NCBI GenBank assembly: GCA_963924555.1
Contig: OZ004589.1
Location: forward strand, 1,302,001 to 1,366,000
Direction: 5' to 3'
DNA: 64,000 nucleotides
DNA from: Crambe crambe
Taxonomy: Eukaryota > Porifera > Demospongiae > Poecilosclerida > Crambeidae
Both the position numbers and the translations under genes were made by a program. The notes under the pieces are model-generated. The model saw only the letters and a list, made by a program, of their open reading frames with translations. It was not told the origin of the DNA and made no database searches. How positions within the stretch are numbered: the stretch's first letter is position 1; the number at the start of each line of letters is the position of its first letter. Below are positions 1-9,860 of the stretch, in pieces.

Positions 1-327
1 TTTAACGTGGCTGCCAGTAGATTTGACTTCTTCAGCAGAACTAGTAGCTCTAACCTCACTGTCACCAGTGATTCTTTGAGTGACATTTGTACTATCTGTA
101 CTGGGTGCTATGCTTGCCCCATCAGCATGATCCTTTCTGTCAACAGGAGTGGGGGGTAGCTGATCATTATTGATGGATCCAGATTCTATAGCTGCTTCAA
201 CCTTCTTCTGTACGCACACTGCAGTACTAGAACTTGTAGAAATGTTCTTTTTAGCTTTATGAGTGCTGAGAGCTTCAAAACACTTAGCAAGAGATCCTCT
301 CTTCTTCTCTATATAAGAACTGGACAT
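1..327 (-). CDS. LRAT-like family protein, N-terminal part only (runs off window)
   Basis: An open frame of 109 codons starts at the ATG at 327 and runs without a stop to base 1, so the rest of the gene lies outside the window. The opening residues MSSSYIEKKRGSLAKCFEA match the start of the intact LRAT-like gene at 11753-13090 (MSRSEKKRGSLARCYDA), and the Ser/Thr-rich linker that follows is also similar. No catalytic domain is visible here, so the family call rests on the N-terminal match and on the tandem array next door. The leader just before the ATG (AAAGATGTCC) resembles that of the paralogues. Confidence 0.6.
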   Translation of the reverse strand, partial: MSSSYIEKKRGSLAKCFEALSTHKAKKNISTSSSTAVCVQKKVEAAIESGSINNDQLPPTPVDRKDHADGASIAPSTDSTNVTQRITGDSEVRATSSAEEVKSTGSHVK

Positions 328-545
328 CTTTAAGCTATTTGAGGATTACATAATTCACTGAGCAAAGGGGAAAACCCAACATGACCAACATATGATGTGT
401 GCATGGATGTGACCAGCATCACTTGTATTGAGGAGCTGATGAATTCTTTCATGTAACAACACAATGCACTACATTTCAATTAGAATAATATTATAAGCAC
501 ATAATATTATAGCTAAATAATTAAGCAAATAATTGTGTTACGGTG

Positions 546-3158
546 CTAATTTTTGAAGCCATGTATTTTCAATGACTTCATTTCAATGAGTTGCTCCAGC
601 TCTTTAATTTGGCAGTTTGCCTCTTGACATTTCCACTCTTCCAATGCTTTACTATTTTTTCTCAGTTCTTCTTTGCTTTCCAGATGAAAACGAAAGTACA
701 GAGTCAAAATAAACTCGAGATCATGCTGTGGCATGTCATTGGTATGTCCTTCTCGTTTTATCATTATTACATATGCATCCAAATCCTGATGGGTCTTGAA
801 TTGCTTCGGAATCGAGGGAGTGCGACCTTTAACTAACTCTTTGAAGTAATCACTCAGACCTCCAGTAAAAGCAGTAGGATTTTCCACTTGGAGGGCTTTG
901 AGAGCGTCAATGACAAAATGTTGAGAATTACGGTGGAGCGAATTATAATGGTACTTCTTATTGTATCTTATAATGACATCAATGAGGGCATCTATCATTT
1001 CTTTCTTCTTGGAAGTAACCATGTATATTTGATCAATCTGTTCAGCAAAGTCCAATTGCTCAGCTGCCTCCTTCATTTTAGGAGTGTTTCGGGTGGTATA
1101 ATTCACCCATTCACTATGTGGCTGCATATCAACTTGCATCACATGGATTTCATCTTCATAATCGCAAAGGTACGGACGTACTAGGTGGGAGTCGTTCCAT
1201 TCCAGTATCACATCCCCCACCTGTAGGGCAGCATGTAGGGGACCAAACTGCATCTCTAGCAAAGAGGTGAACCTGTCTACTAGACCCTTACCATGCTGCA
1301 ATGGAGTGAGGATAAGCTTCAGAGGAAGATTACAAACATTTTCCAAACGATGTAATGCTCTATTCGAGGCTATTTCCATGGAATGAGTAAAATCAAGTTG
1401 TTCCTCTACCAGATTTTCTTCCACAGCATCAGCAGCAGCATCTATGACTATCCCACTAAAGAATTCCTCCCACATGAGTTGGGGTTCAGTTAAGGATTTG
1501 ATCATATCATCGATGTTGATACCCTCAGTATTCGACATATCCAAAGCATGATATAGCTTTTCTCTCACACTATTGATAGCTTTACTTGTGGTATCTTCAA
1601 TAACACGAGCTTGTTTCTTACGACTAAAGAAACTCAAAATCTTGCTAACAAATGATGTTGAATGTGAACGGCTGACAGGTATATCACCTCCTTGTTTAGT
1701 GACAGTTTCAGGAGTACCACTTGAATTTCCATCAGTGGTATAGTCTGTGGAAACATTAATATCAGATCTCTGTAAACTTTTCATTTCCACTGTGGTCTCA
1801 ACTTCTTTCCCCTCCCTTGATATTGACTGTGAATCCAATTGAAACTCCTATAAAATATTAAATGATATAGCTACACAAAGAACACATGCATATAGAGTAA
1901 CAAAAAGCAGTAGGGTATACATGTTTAAATTTGTGTACTAATAAAGATTCTGTTACTTCTATTGCACTCATTTGGCAGTTTTTCTCCTTACATTTAGATA
2001 ACCAGGGACTTTATGCTCACAATCACAAATGAATATCAGAAAGTTTTCTATATCTGTTTTCCAGTAATAGGGACTTGAACTTCTATGGTTATAGTACATC
2101 CAACTCACTATCATGTTATCTCTAATTGTTCCCAATAAGATCTTTAGTGTTCCTATTTCTGGCTGACCACTTAGCATTCTTTGTAGTTGTTCTCTTAGCT
2201 CTGTGGCCACCAGCCATGTGACCTCAAGACTTCCTTCTTGAAGCTCATACAAGATCAAAGCAAAATCTGGTAGTTGGCAGCTTTGAATGAAACGATGTTT
2301 CAATTGATCCAACTCCATGAGTGTGTACTCTGATAATGGCTTCTCCATTGATTCCTTTATTTTTAGCTTTGTGAACTCTTCAGGGATAGTTTCAAACCTT
2401 TGCATGCTTTTGCAGTATGGGATGAAGTCGGCCACTGTAGTTTTCCGCCAAAACTGATGCATATCAGAAGCATAAGATGTCATCTGTTGCTTGAGATGCT
2501 TGCTCCCATTGCGTTTTATGATGGCCTCAAGAAGTGTGTAATTGAAATAGTTCCAATACAGGTTAAGGTGCATAAAAATCTCTTCAATGTCCGATGCTTT
2601 CTTTAGATTTGAGATATTTTCCTTAAGGAATGTCAAGTGATTATGCTTAATGGTGGAGGGAAGGAGTGTGATGTCAGTCCGGAAAGCTTTCATTGAAATT
2701 TTTTCCAATTCCTCTTGAGTTGCTATGACAAGATCCCTGAATCTTGTCTCAAAATGACTTATAATTTCATCCAGGCTACTCGTGTTTAGAAAATGATCGG
2801 ATCCTTCATCTTGAGATTTCACAACATACTCCAAATAGAGCACACACAGTTCTCCAACCAGGCTCAATTGTTTTATCTTTTCCAGACCTTTAGCCAACAT
2901 GAGGTAAGTGGCTTTATTTCCAAGTTGCTTTCTCCATCTGCTCATAAGAGCTACTGATTGAGTCTCATAGTCTCTGTTGTTTTCTTCAATGACAACACAG
3001 TCACGCTCATTCAAACCAACAAAAGAAGCTAGTAATTTCCAATTGTCTAGTTTCAAGGCTAGGGCTTTACTAACTTCAGGTGAGCAAGTAGAGTCTAGTT
3101 GGTCTCTGGTTAATCCATGCTCTTTCAGCACATCATCTAGCTTTACACTGTAAGCCAT
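546..3158 (-). CDS. Death-domain / LRAT-like fusion protein (Cys-to-Ser active site)
   Basis: Two open exons, 3158-1992 and 1847-546, join in phase 0 across a 144-bp intron with a strong donor (AAT|GTAAGG) and acceptor (TTTTATAG|GAG), giving about 822 residues. Residues ~26-106 look like a Death domain (DNWKLLASFVGLNERD, then a W-R-K-Q-L helix and ATYLMLAKGLEKI). Residues ~110-389 are an unrecognised helical region (LNLYWNYFNYTLLEAIIK). The second exon carries the full LRAT-like domain with FGPLHAALQVGD (His ~594). However, the catalytic motif reads RNSQHFV, so the usual Cys is Ser (~697). The C-terminal WKC...C motif is kept. The second exon has no ATG near its start, which supports the splice. 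Death domains mediate homotypic assembly in apoptosis and NF-kB signalling; a scaffold or sensor role is inferred. Alternatively these are two separate genes. Confidence 0.75.
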
Positions 3159-3698
3159 GCCCCTTCAGTAGGCAACTCAAGAATATCTTCCCAATCTATA
3201 GTGTGGGGAATGCTTCCCCACATTGGGTTCAAGGTATGTCTATTTAAGGTAACCCTGTATACTATCATACCTTTTGAACCTCACAAAAATTTTGCTATTA
3301 GTATTATAACTTGAGTAATGACTCCCCTTTATAAGCAGAGATACGGTACCATACACATCTGAAAAATTATAAATTCTCATTGCATGTAACATAGTTAATA
3401 TGCATGAAGCACATTCATAGCTATAATGGTGAGAAAATTTTGAGGGTGGACTGTTATATTGCTGCACTCAAGTCTTAACCACATGCATGATACACATACC
3501 TCACATTCATGGTCTTTATTCATCATCAAACTCATTGAATAATCAGGGGGAGTAGTTGCACTAGCTATATGGGAACTTCATGACATGCACTAAACATAGA
3601 GGGGAAGAAACAAAAACCACAATAATACATACTCTATCTCAAGTAAACCATTACATGTATTACACAGCTAGATACTTCTGGCAGTGCATGCTATTGAC
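3159..3698. other. Non-coding spacer upstream of the Death/LRAT gene
   Basis: No supportable gene. A 75-codon minus-strand open frame at 3240-3467 has no family resemblance and no convincing splice sites. Presumably this holds the promoter and 5' leader of the minus-strand gene starting at 3158. Confidence 0.4.
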
Positions 3699-3935
3699 GA
3701 AAGCCATGTAGTTTCAAAGATTCCAAATTGATGAGCCGTTCAAGCTCTTCCATTTGGCAGTTTGCCTCTTTGACATTTCCACTTCTCCAATGCTTTACCA
3801 TTTTTTCTCAGCTCTTCTTTGTTTTTCAGATGAAAATGGAAATACAGAGTCAAAATGAACTCGAGATTGTGCTGTGGCATATCATTGGTACGCCCTTCTT
3901 GTTCTATCCTTGTTACATAAATGTAATGACTGCCT
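3699..3935 (-). pseudogene. LRAT-like C-terminal fragment, frameshifted
   Basis: The minus strand encodes DMPQHNLEFILTLYF and then the basic helix and KALEKWKCQ, which is the conserved C-terminal part of the LRAT-like array proteins. One extra base in the run read on the plus strand as ctctttga (paralogues have ctcttga) shifts the frame right after WKCQ, so the EANCQMEEL segment is lost and a stop follows. The remaining downstream DNA still resembles the paralogue tail (ESLKLHGF in another frame). Nothing of the catalytic domain is present. It is a relic of a duplicated copy. Confidence 0.75.
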
Positions 3936-4067
3936 GCAGGTGACGTTAAACTACAGCTGTTCCTACATTTGTGGGATTCCCCAGGAAGCCTTCTAGACGT
4001 GACATAATCACTGATGGATAACAACACAACAACTGGATACAAATCATCATCATAATAATAATAATGT

Positions 4068-6410
4068 TTACAGTGAAATAACTGAGAGCTGTTTCATTAA
4101 TGCTCCTTGCAGACATGGAAGCTTACAAGTGGGAGTAGGACAGAACCACTTCTCTTGAGATTGTTTTAGTTTCTTCCACTTGCAGATGTGGAACTGGAAA
4201 TATTTCACCATGAGATACTCAATGTCATCTTTTGGGAGGTCATGATCGGAAGAGACTACAAATTCATCCAGTTCTTGATGATTTCTGAGCTGGTGTTTAC
4301 GTAGAGATCGACTTGGCTTAAGGTACTCCTCAACAGTGGGCGTAAGGCTAGGTATAGCTCTGTCCTTAATCTGTAGCGATCTCATTGCTTCAGTAAGAAA
4401 AGTCTGATTGTTGCAAGTCACTGGATCGTTATACTTATCTTTATTGAACTCCAGAACTTTCATGGCGAAATCCAAGAGCAGCTTATCTTTCTTCTCAGTA
4501 AACTCATAGTGAAACATAATTTGTTTCGCATGGTCATGCTTTTCGGAAGCTTCTTTCATTTGTTTACTTTCTCTGCTCACAGTGGACTTCCAATTGCTGA
4601 GGTGAAGGATGGGTACAACTAATAGCGGCTGATTGAAGAGGCACTCAATTTCCTGCGGTATAAGTAGATTAGTGTCATTCCATTCATAAACATACTCTCC
4701 AACTTGCAAGGCGGTTTGAATACGAATGTTTCCATTTTCTGTTTCTTCATGGAACCTGTAAATCAGTTGAACAGTCGGATTAAGTAACTTCTCAAATCGC
4801 TCGTTAGAACGTCGTCGTGAATCCCTTGGTGTCAAGACATCATCTTTGAGATTGGAGTCCATTGAAGCTTCATCTACTATCTCCCTGCTGATACCATCAA
4901 TGTGTTTTTTGAGGTATTCTTGCCGAAATTCCTCTTTTTCCGAAAGTATTTCGCTCAACTTCTTGAGTTCGTCTTCACTGAGTTTCCTGTAATCGGCCTG
5001 TGATTGAAGCTTGGAAATGACTCTCTCGCTGTATCCATAGCAAGCGGCAAGTTGAAGGCTATGCTCTTCCTCAGACTCTCTATAATCCATGAACTATTTG
5101 GAAAAGAAGGTAAGATCATCAGGCAATAACCACATGTATCAAGACTTTAATCTTTACTGAAATCCCAAACAAAGAAACCATCCATGGAAGCCTAGGCTCA
5201 TGGCATAGCTTTTATTAAGATCATCTGATAACAAGCACCTAAATGTCTGGAACAATGATCTCCTTGTTGCAGACATTGTAATACAGGTACAATGCTTGTC
5301 AGCTACAAAACTATCCATTTCATGGAAAAACTTACTTCACTGTATATAAAGTCCTTTGGTTCTTCCTGAAGACAAGGTAAAGGTTGTCTTGGTGCACTCT
5401 GATTGGAAGGCTGGATTTCTCGTCGAAACTGATGAAATACTAGGGCTTCATCTGCCACCAAAGTCTCAAGCCTAGCACATAGACAGGAAGCCAGGGGACA
5501 CTCCCAGTTTTCCTGTTCTTCAGGATTCAAGTCTTTCATCTGTGGCAGGTGGAACTGGAAATACAAGCACAGATAGTACTCTTTATCACGCTTGTCAAGG
5601 TTTGCCAAGGATGATGATACATGCCGATCAAGTTCTTCATGAGAATCGAATTCTAGAAGCCGTTCTTTACCATGCTTTAGCCTTTGAAGATAATTGTTCA
5701 AATGTCCCTTGAATCTTGGTGACTCCTTTATTCCCAGACTATTCATTGCAGCAGAGACAAAATGTTGACAATTACAGGAAAATATGTTGTACTTCTTCAT
5801 TGTATTAAATCTTACGATTTCATTGACTAACTTCTCTATCAATTGCTCCTTCTCATCACGAGATCTCAAAAGCACATCAAGTTTGACGGGAGTGTCGGAG
5901 TTTCGACGATTGGCCATACTCATATCCTTCACCAACTCACCGGTTCTTTGCTCCCATGCTCCGCCCTCTTCCAAGTGAGCCTGGAATTCCCCGGGAATCA
6001 CAGGAGCTAGATGTGGAACGATTAAACTGGAGTTGTCCCACTCGATGATCAACAAGACTAGCGTGGAGGGGGCCATACTCAAATCGAAGCAGTGAAGTGA
6101 GTGGTCCAGCAAGAGGAGGCACACCTCGACTCAACTTGGAGAGAACTAGCTTCACTGGAAGGTGGCAAGCCCTGGCCACTTCGTGTTTCTGGCGTCGCTT
6201 GGCTTGTTCTTTCTCTAAAGAGTGGAGGTATTCCACTTCAGATTTTTCCAACGTGGCGTTCCACTGGTCCTCGATGTCCAGAAGGTGCTCGAATCTCTCC
6301 TTGATTGATTTGCAGTCAGACAGCTCAGTGGCTAGTTGTCTTTGCTTCTCGTCCGGTTCATCTCTGAACATGGGATGTGCTTTAACTCTCTTTAGCACCG
6401 AAGCTGCCAT
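4068..6410 (-). CDS. Two-domain LRAT-like protein; first domain frameshifted, second lacks active site
   Basis: Exon 1 (6410-5336) ends at a strong donor (GAA|GTAAGTTTT) and exon 2 (5093-4068) starts at CCAAATAG|TTC; both are phase 0, so they look like one gene. Domain 1 begins MAASVLKRVKAHP, has EYGPLHASL and CNCQHFV (both catalytic residues kept), and ends in a Cys-containing tail. Between HASL and IIEWDNSSL about 14 nt are missing compared with paralogues, which shifts the frame near 6040-6070. Unless this is an assembly error, the gene as read is broken there. Domain 2 (from MDYRESEEEHSLQ) is divergent: the His position reads IQTALQVG and the Cys position reads CNNQTFL, so both catalytic residues are gone. 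It is probably a degenerate pseudoenzyme domain. The reading as two separate genes cannot be excluded. Confidence 0.6.
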
Positions 6411-6507
6411 AGACAGAAGAACACGCGCATAGAAGAATCAAGAAGTGGGTATGGCTGGCTAAGCATGCGCATACTTCTCATCCGGTTGATGGGCATAGTC
6501 AGCAATC

Positions 6508-6530
6508 AGGAAGTGGGTGCTATAAATATC
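6508..6530 (-). promoter_or_regulatory. CACCC box with TATA-like sequence upstream of the two-domain LRAT gene
   Basis: Read on the minus strand, GATATTTATAGCACCCACTT lies about 100 bp upstream of the ATG at 6410. It combines a TATTTATA sequence with a CACCCAC box. The same CACCCACTT motif recurs just upstream of other genes in the window (13133-13143, 17919-17930, 60851-60861). The regulatory role is inferred. Confidence 0.3.
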
Positions 6531-6607
6531 TGATGGTACTGATAATAGTAGACAAAACAGCTTTTACACATAACATGCATGAAATAAACCATAACAAAAC
6601 TAGTATG

Positions 6608-6945
6608 GATGGCCATGTATTTTTAAAGACCCCATTTCAAAAGGTCTTCCATTTGGCAGTTTGCCTCCTGACATTTCCATGCTTTCTGGTTTTTCCTTAG
6701 TCTATCTTTGCTTTCCAGATGAAAACGAAAATACAGAGTCAAAATGAACTCAAGATCGTGCTGTGGCATGTCCTTAGTACGTCCTTCTTGTTTTATCTTT
6801 GTTACAAATCCTGATGGGTCTTAAAACGAACTGGGATTGAGGGAGTGCAACCTTCAACCAATTTTTTGAAGTAGTCACTCAGACCTCCAGTGAAACCAGT
6901 AGGATTTTTCACCTGAAGAGCCTCAAGAGCATCAATAACAAAATG
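6608..6945 (-). pseudogene. LRAT-like C-terminal pseudogene fragment
   Basis: The minus strand gives HFVIDALEALQVKNPTGF, then the GGLSDYF segment and a CTPSIPVRFKTHQDL stretch, and then an in-frame TAA where paralogues read DAYV. After the stop the homology continues in another frame (DMPQHDLEFILTLYF, WKCQEANCQME). The fragment starts exactly after the catalytic Cys. Its upstream side (6945-7000) instead resembles the N-terminal coding region of the two-domain gene at about 6250-6370, so this is a chimeric relic. Confidence 0.75.
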
Positions 6946-7909
6946 CTTTCCACTGCTCTTTGATATCCTCAGGTGTTCAAATTTCTCGACCGATTAGCTC
7001 AGTTTGCTTCTCATCCGGTTCATGGACATAGCCAGCAATCAGGAAGTGGGTGTCTGCTATAAAACAAACTTTGGTTCTAATATCTGATGGTTCTAATATC
7101 TGATGGTACTGATAATAGTAGACAAAACACCACATATGAAAATAACCATAACAAAGCTCGAAGTATACATTTTTTAGTACAACATAACAGTTAAAAAGCC
7201 ATGTAGTTTTAAAGACCCCATATCAATGAATTTTTCGAGCTCTTCCATTTGGCAGTTTGCCTCCTGACATTTCCACTCTTCCAATGCTTTATGATTTTTT
7301 CTCAATTCTTCTTTGCTTTCCAGATGAAAACGAAAATACAAAGTCAAGATGAACTCGAGATCGTGCTGTGGCATGCGTCCTTTTCGTTTTATTCCCATTA
7401 CATATGCATCCAAATCCTGATGGGTCTTGAATTGTTTCGGAATCGAGGGAGTGCAACCTTTAACTAACTCTTTGAAGTAGTCACTCAGACCACCAGTGAA
7501 ACCAGTAGGATTTTTTACCTGTAGAGCCTTGAGAGCATCGATAACAAAATGTTGACAATTACGATAAAATAAGTCATATTAGACTATAGCTAGTCACAAT
7601 CAAGGAATCTCATTGGTCCATTTGGTGAATTCTATTCACTTAGAATCACGCCTTATGGCACTTAGAATCACGCCTTACAGCACTTAGAATTCACTTGCCC
7701 TAGGTAAATCCGGTAAAGATGGTCATTCCAATTGGTCCAATTCTAGCAACGCATCGCGGTGGCCACGGTTATTGTTTCTAGGTGCGCTCTGATTCATGTT
7801 TGTTGCATTTAAAAACCATAGTTATTGTTTCCAAGTGCGTGTTGAGGTAAGTTAAACAACTGCAGTGATTGGCTATAGTCTAAATAAGTTAGACACCTCG
7901 ACCAACGGG

Positions 7910-8010
7910 ATCTACGGTCTGTTTAGAAACCTTCGGGCCCTTAGTAGCGCCCTCGCTGCGCTCGGGACGCTACAGCCCAGGGCTCTCAGGTTTCTAAATA
8001 GACCGTAGAT
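7910..8010. repeat. GC-rich foldback (long hairpin)
   Basis: Arms at 7910-7932 (ATCTACGGTCTGTTTAGAAA...) and 7988-8010 (...TTTCTAAATAGACCGTAGAT) are near-perfect inverted copies. The centre, including GTAGCGCCC...GGGACGCTAC, is itself palindromic. The whole can fold into a ~100-nt hairpin typical of a MITE. Confidence 0.75.
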
Positions 8011-8578
8011 AAGGTAGGCGGGGGTAACTCCGGACGAACTTTCAATTGGGAAGGATAACTTTGGAATGGAAGCAGCTATGATCGAGCAGTAAAGTTCAAA
8101 AAGAAGCTGAACTCTCCATCTATCAAGGCTCCAAGCGTTATTATTTTAGTACTTACTCTTGTGAACTTATCGGGCAAAATTCATAGCTAGTATAAAATCG
8201 CGGTTTGGGGTAACTCCGGACACTACTGGTAGAAATCTCTGATAGAGCTAGCTAGCAACCCAACATGAAATATTTTAGAGAGAGATGACTTTGGTTATCT
8301 GATACACATGCACTTTTTTCCTGCGCTCTCTTGATGTTCAACCAGGCCTGCTTGAAATGCACAAGATCGTGACGTAAAGTTTCAGTTCGACGATTATAGA
8401 TTTCGGGGCACGATGCAGTCCAGAACGGTGGAAGAAGAGTTTAGCTAAGCATGCATTTAAACAAGTAGCAGTTATAGTTACTGCAGGTATAAAGACTGCC
8501 TCTCAATCTTTGTAGTTTCTGAAAAAAAGTTGAAAGTCCGAAGTTACCCCATGTCCGGAGATACCCCCGCCTACCTTA
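8010..8578. mobile_element. MITE with 26-bp terminal inverted repeats
   Basis: The left end TAAGGTAGGCGGGGGTAACT (8010 onward, 26 bp to 8035) and the right end (8553-8578) are inverted copies with one mismatch. The element is 569 bp with no coding capacity. TA at each end could be the Tc1/mariner-type target duplication. A further internal copy of GGTAACTCCGGAC occurs near 8208. Confidence 0.75.
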
Positions 8579-9344
8579 CCTTGGTCTCGTTGTCTAACTA
8601 TTATGTAGTAGTGTTTGTTATATCTTACAATGACATCAATGAGGTCATCTATCATTTCCTTCTTCTTGGAAGTAACCATGTATATTTGATCAATTTGTTC
8701 CGTAAAGTCCAATTTCTCAGCTGCTTCCGTGGTGGTATAATCCACCCATTCACTATGTGGTTGCATATCCACTTTCATCACATGGAATTCATCTTCATAA
8801 TCACAAAGGTATGGAGACACTAGGTGAGAGTCGTTCCATTCCAGTATCACATTCCCCACTTGCAGAGCAGCATGTAGGGGACCAAATTGCATCTCTAGCT
8901 TAGAGGCAAACGTGTTAGCTAGACATATACCGCGTTGCAATGGAGTGAGGATAAGTTTCAGAGGAAGATTAAAAGGATGATATACTGTTACCATGGAATG
9001 GGTAAAGCTAAGTTTTTCCGCCTTTAGGTCTTCTACCAGTTTTTCTTCCACAGCATCTGTGACTACTCCACTAAAGAACTCCTCCCATATGAGCTGGTGA
9101 TCAGTCAAGACAGCAGTCATATGATCGATGACCTTTTCTTTAATTTTTTTTTCCTTCAGAGACACCAGCTTCCAAGTGGTGATCAGAGACTTTTTGGACA
9201 GTACCTTGTTGCTGACCTTACTTTCATAAGAAGAAGTGGATAACCTAGCACTCTCTTCTGGAACTTTGGTTTTAATGACCTCCATCTGATTCTGCAGCTG
9301 TTGAAGCTGCTGGTTGTATGTTTTGATTTCACTCCTTAAATTTT

Positions 9345-9860
9345 GGAGGTATTTATCCTTTGCTTCATTTTCACCCTTTAATCGCAGGAGATGTTTGTCC
9401 TTGGCTTCATTTTCACCCTTTAATCGCAGGAGATGTTTGTCCTTAGCTTCATTTTCACCCTTTAATTGCAGGAGATGTTTGTCCTTGGCTTCATTTTCAC
9501 CCTTTAATTGCAAGAGATGTTTGTCCTTGGCTTCATTTTCACCCTTTAATCGCAGGAGATGTTTGTCCTTGGCTTCATTTTCACCCTTTAATTGCAGGAG
9601 ATTCATTTTCACCCTTTAATTGTAGGAGATGCTTGTCCTTAGCTTCATTTTCACCCTTTAATTGTAGGAGATGCTTGTCCTTAGCTTCATTTTCACCCTT
9701 TAATTGCAGGAGATTCTTGTCCTTGGCTTTATTTTCACCCATTAATTGCAGAAGATGCTTGTCCTTGGCTTCATTTTCATCCCGTAACTGTTGGAGATGT
9801 TTGTCCTTGGCTTCATTCTCACCCCGTAACTGTTGGAGGTGTTTGTCTCTTTCCTCTATC
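9345..9860 (-). repeat. 42-bp tandem repeat encoding two-heptad coiled-coil units
   Basis: About twelve copies of a 42-bp unit encode variants of KDKHLLQLKGENEA (14 residues, exactly two heptads) on the minus strand. Copies in the centre are almost identical, which points to recent expansion. One copy near 9596-9623 is 28 bp instead of 42, a 14-nt loss that shifts the frame and ends the upstream reading at GENESPAIKG. Confidence 0.85.

Larger units (their letters stand above)
6476..7575. repeat. Local segmental duplication (6476-6945 versus 7005-7575)
   Basis: The stretch around 6481-6560 (GGCATAGTCAGCAATCAGG, then the ATATCTGATGGTACTGATAA motif and AGACAAAACA) recurs at about 7014-7130. Each copy is followed by an LRAT C-terminal coding remnant in the same order. 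One copy has gained a short internal repeat of TTCTAATATCTGATGG. This is a tandem duplication of an LRAT 3' end with its downstream flank. Confidence 0.65.
7579..8602. mobile_element. Composite nest of non-autonomous DNA transposons inserted in an LRAT exon
   Basis: LRAT homology is interrupted exactly over this interval. It contains several nested inverted repeats: TTAGACTATAGCTAGTCAC at 7579-7597 against its near-complement ending at 7883; AGTTAGACACCTCGACCAA at 7887-7905 against 8581-8599; a GC-rich foldback at 7910-8010; and a terminal-inverted-repeat element at 8010-8578. No transposase frame is visible. The host sequence on both sides can be read as sharing TTA, which would fit a short target-site duplication, though the edges are blurred. 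Confidence 0.7.
7174..9612 (-). pseudogene. LRAT-like half of a kinase/coiled-coil gene, split by a transposon nest
   Basis: On the minus strand, 9612 to about 8603 encodes coiled-coil repeats, then a linker and the LRAT N-terminal half (FGPLHAALQVGNVILEWNDS, ending VRYNKHYY). The homology stops there and resumes at about 7576 with YDLFYRNCQHFVIDAL, continuing to the normal C-terminus (WKCQEANCQM) and a stop at 7174. The ~1.02 kb between the two halves is transposon-derived. A strong donor (CCAAG|GTAAGG) lies at the insert's right end, but every acceptor before YDLFY leaves an in-frame TAA, so splicing does not restore the frame. A 14-nt deletion in the coiled-coil repeats at about 9600 also separates this frame from the upstream kinase frame. 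Two independent lesions make this a pseudogene half. Confidence 0.75.

Noticed and set aside
3240..3467. 75-codon minus-strand frame
   Set aside because: No similarity to the array or any known family; composition typical of non-coding DNA.
8503..8603. C-terminal residues encoded through the transposon edge (IVRQRDQGKVGG...)
   Set aside because: They come from transposon DNA and do not match paralogues, so they are not real LRAT sequence.
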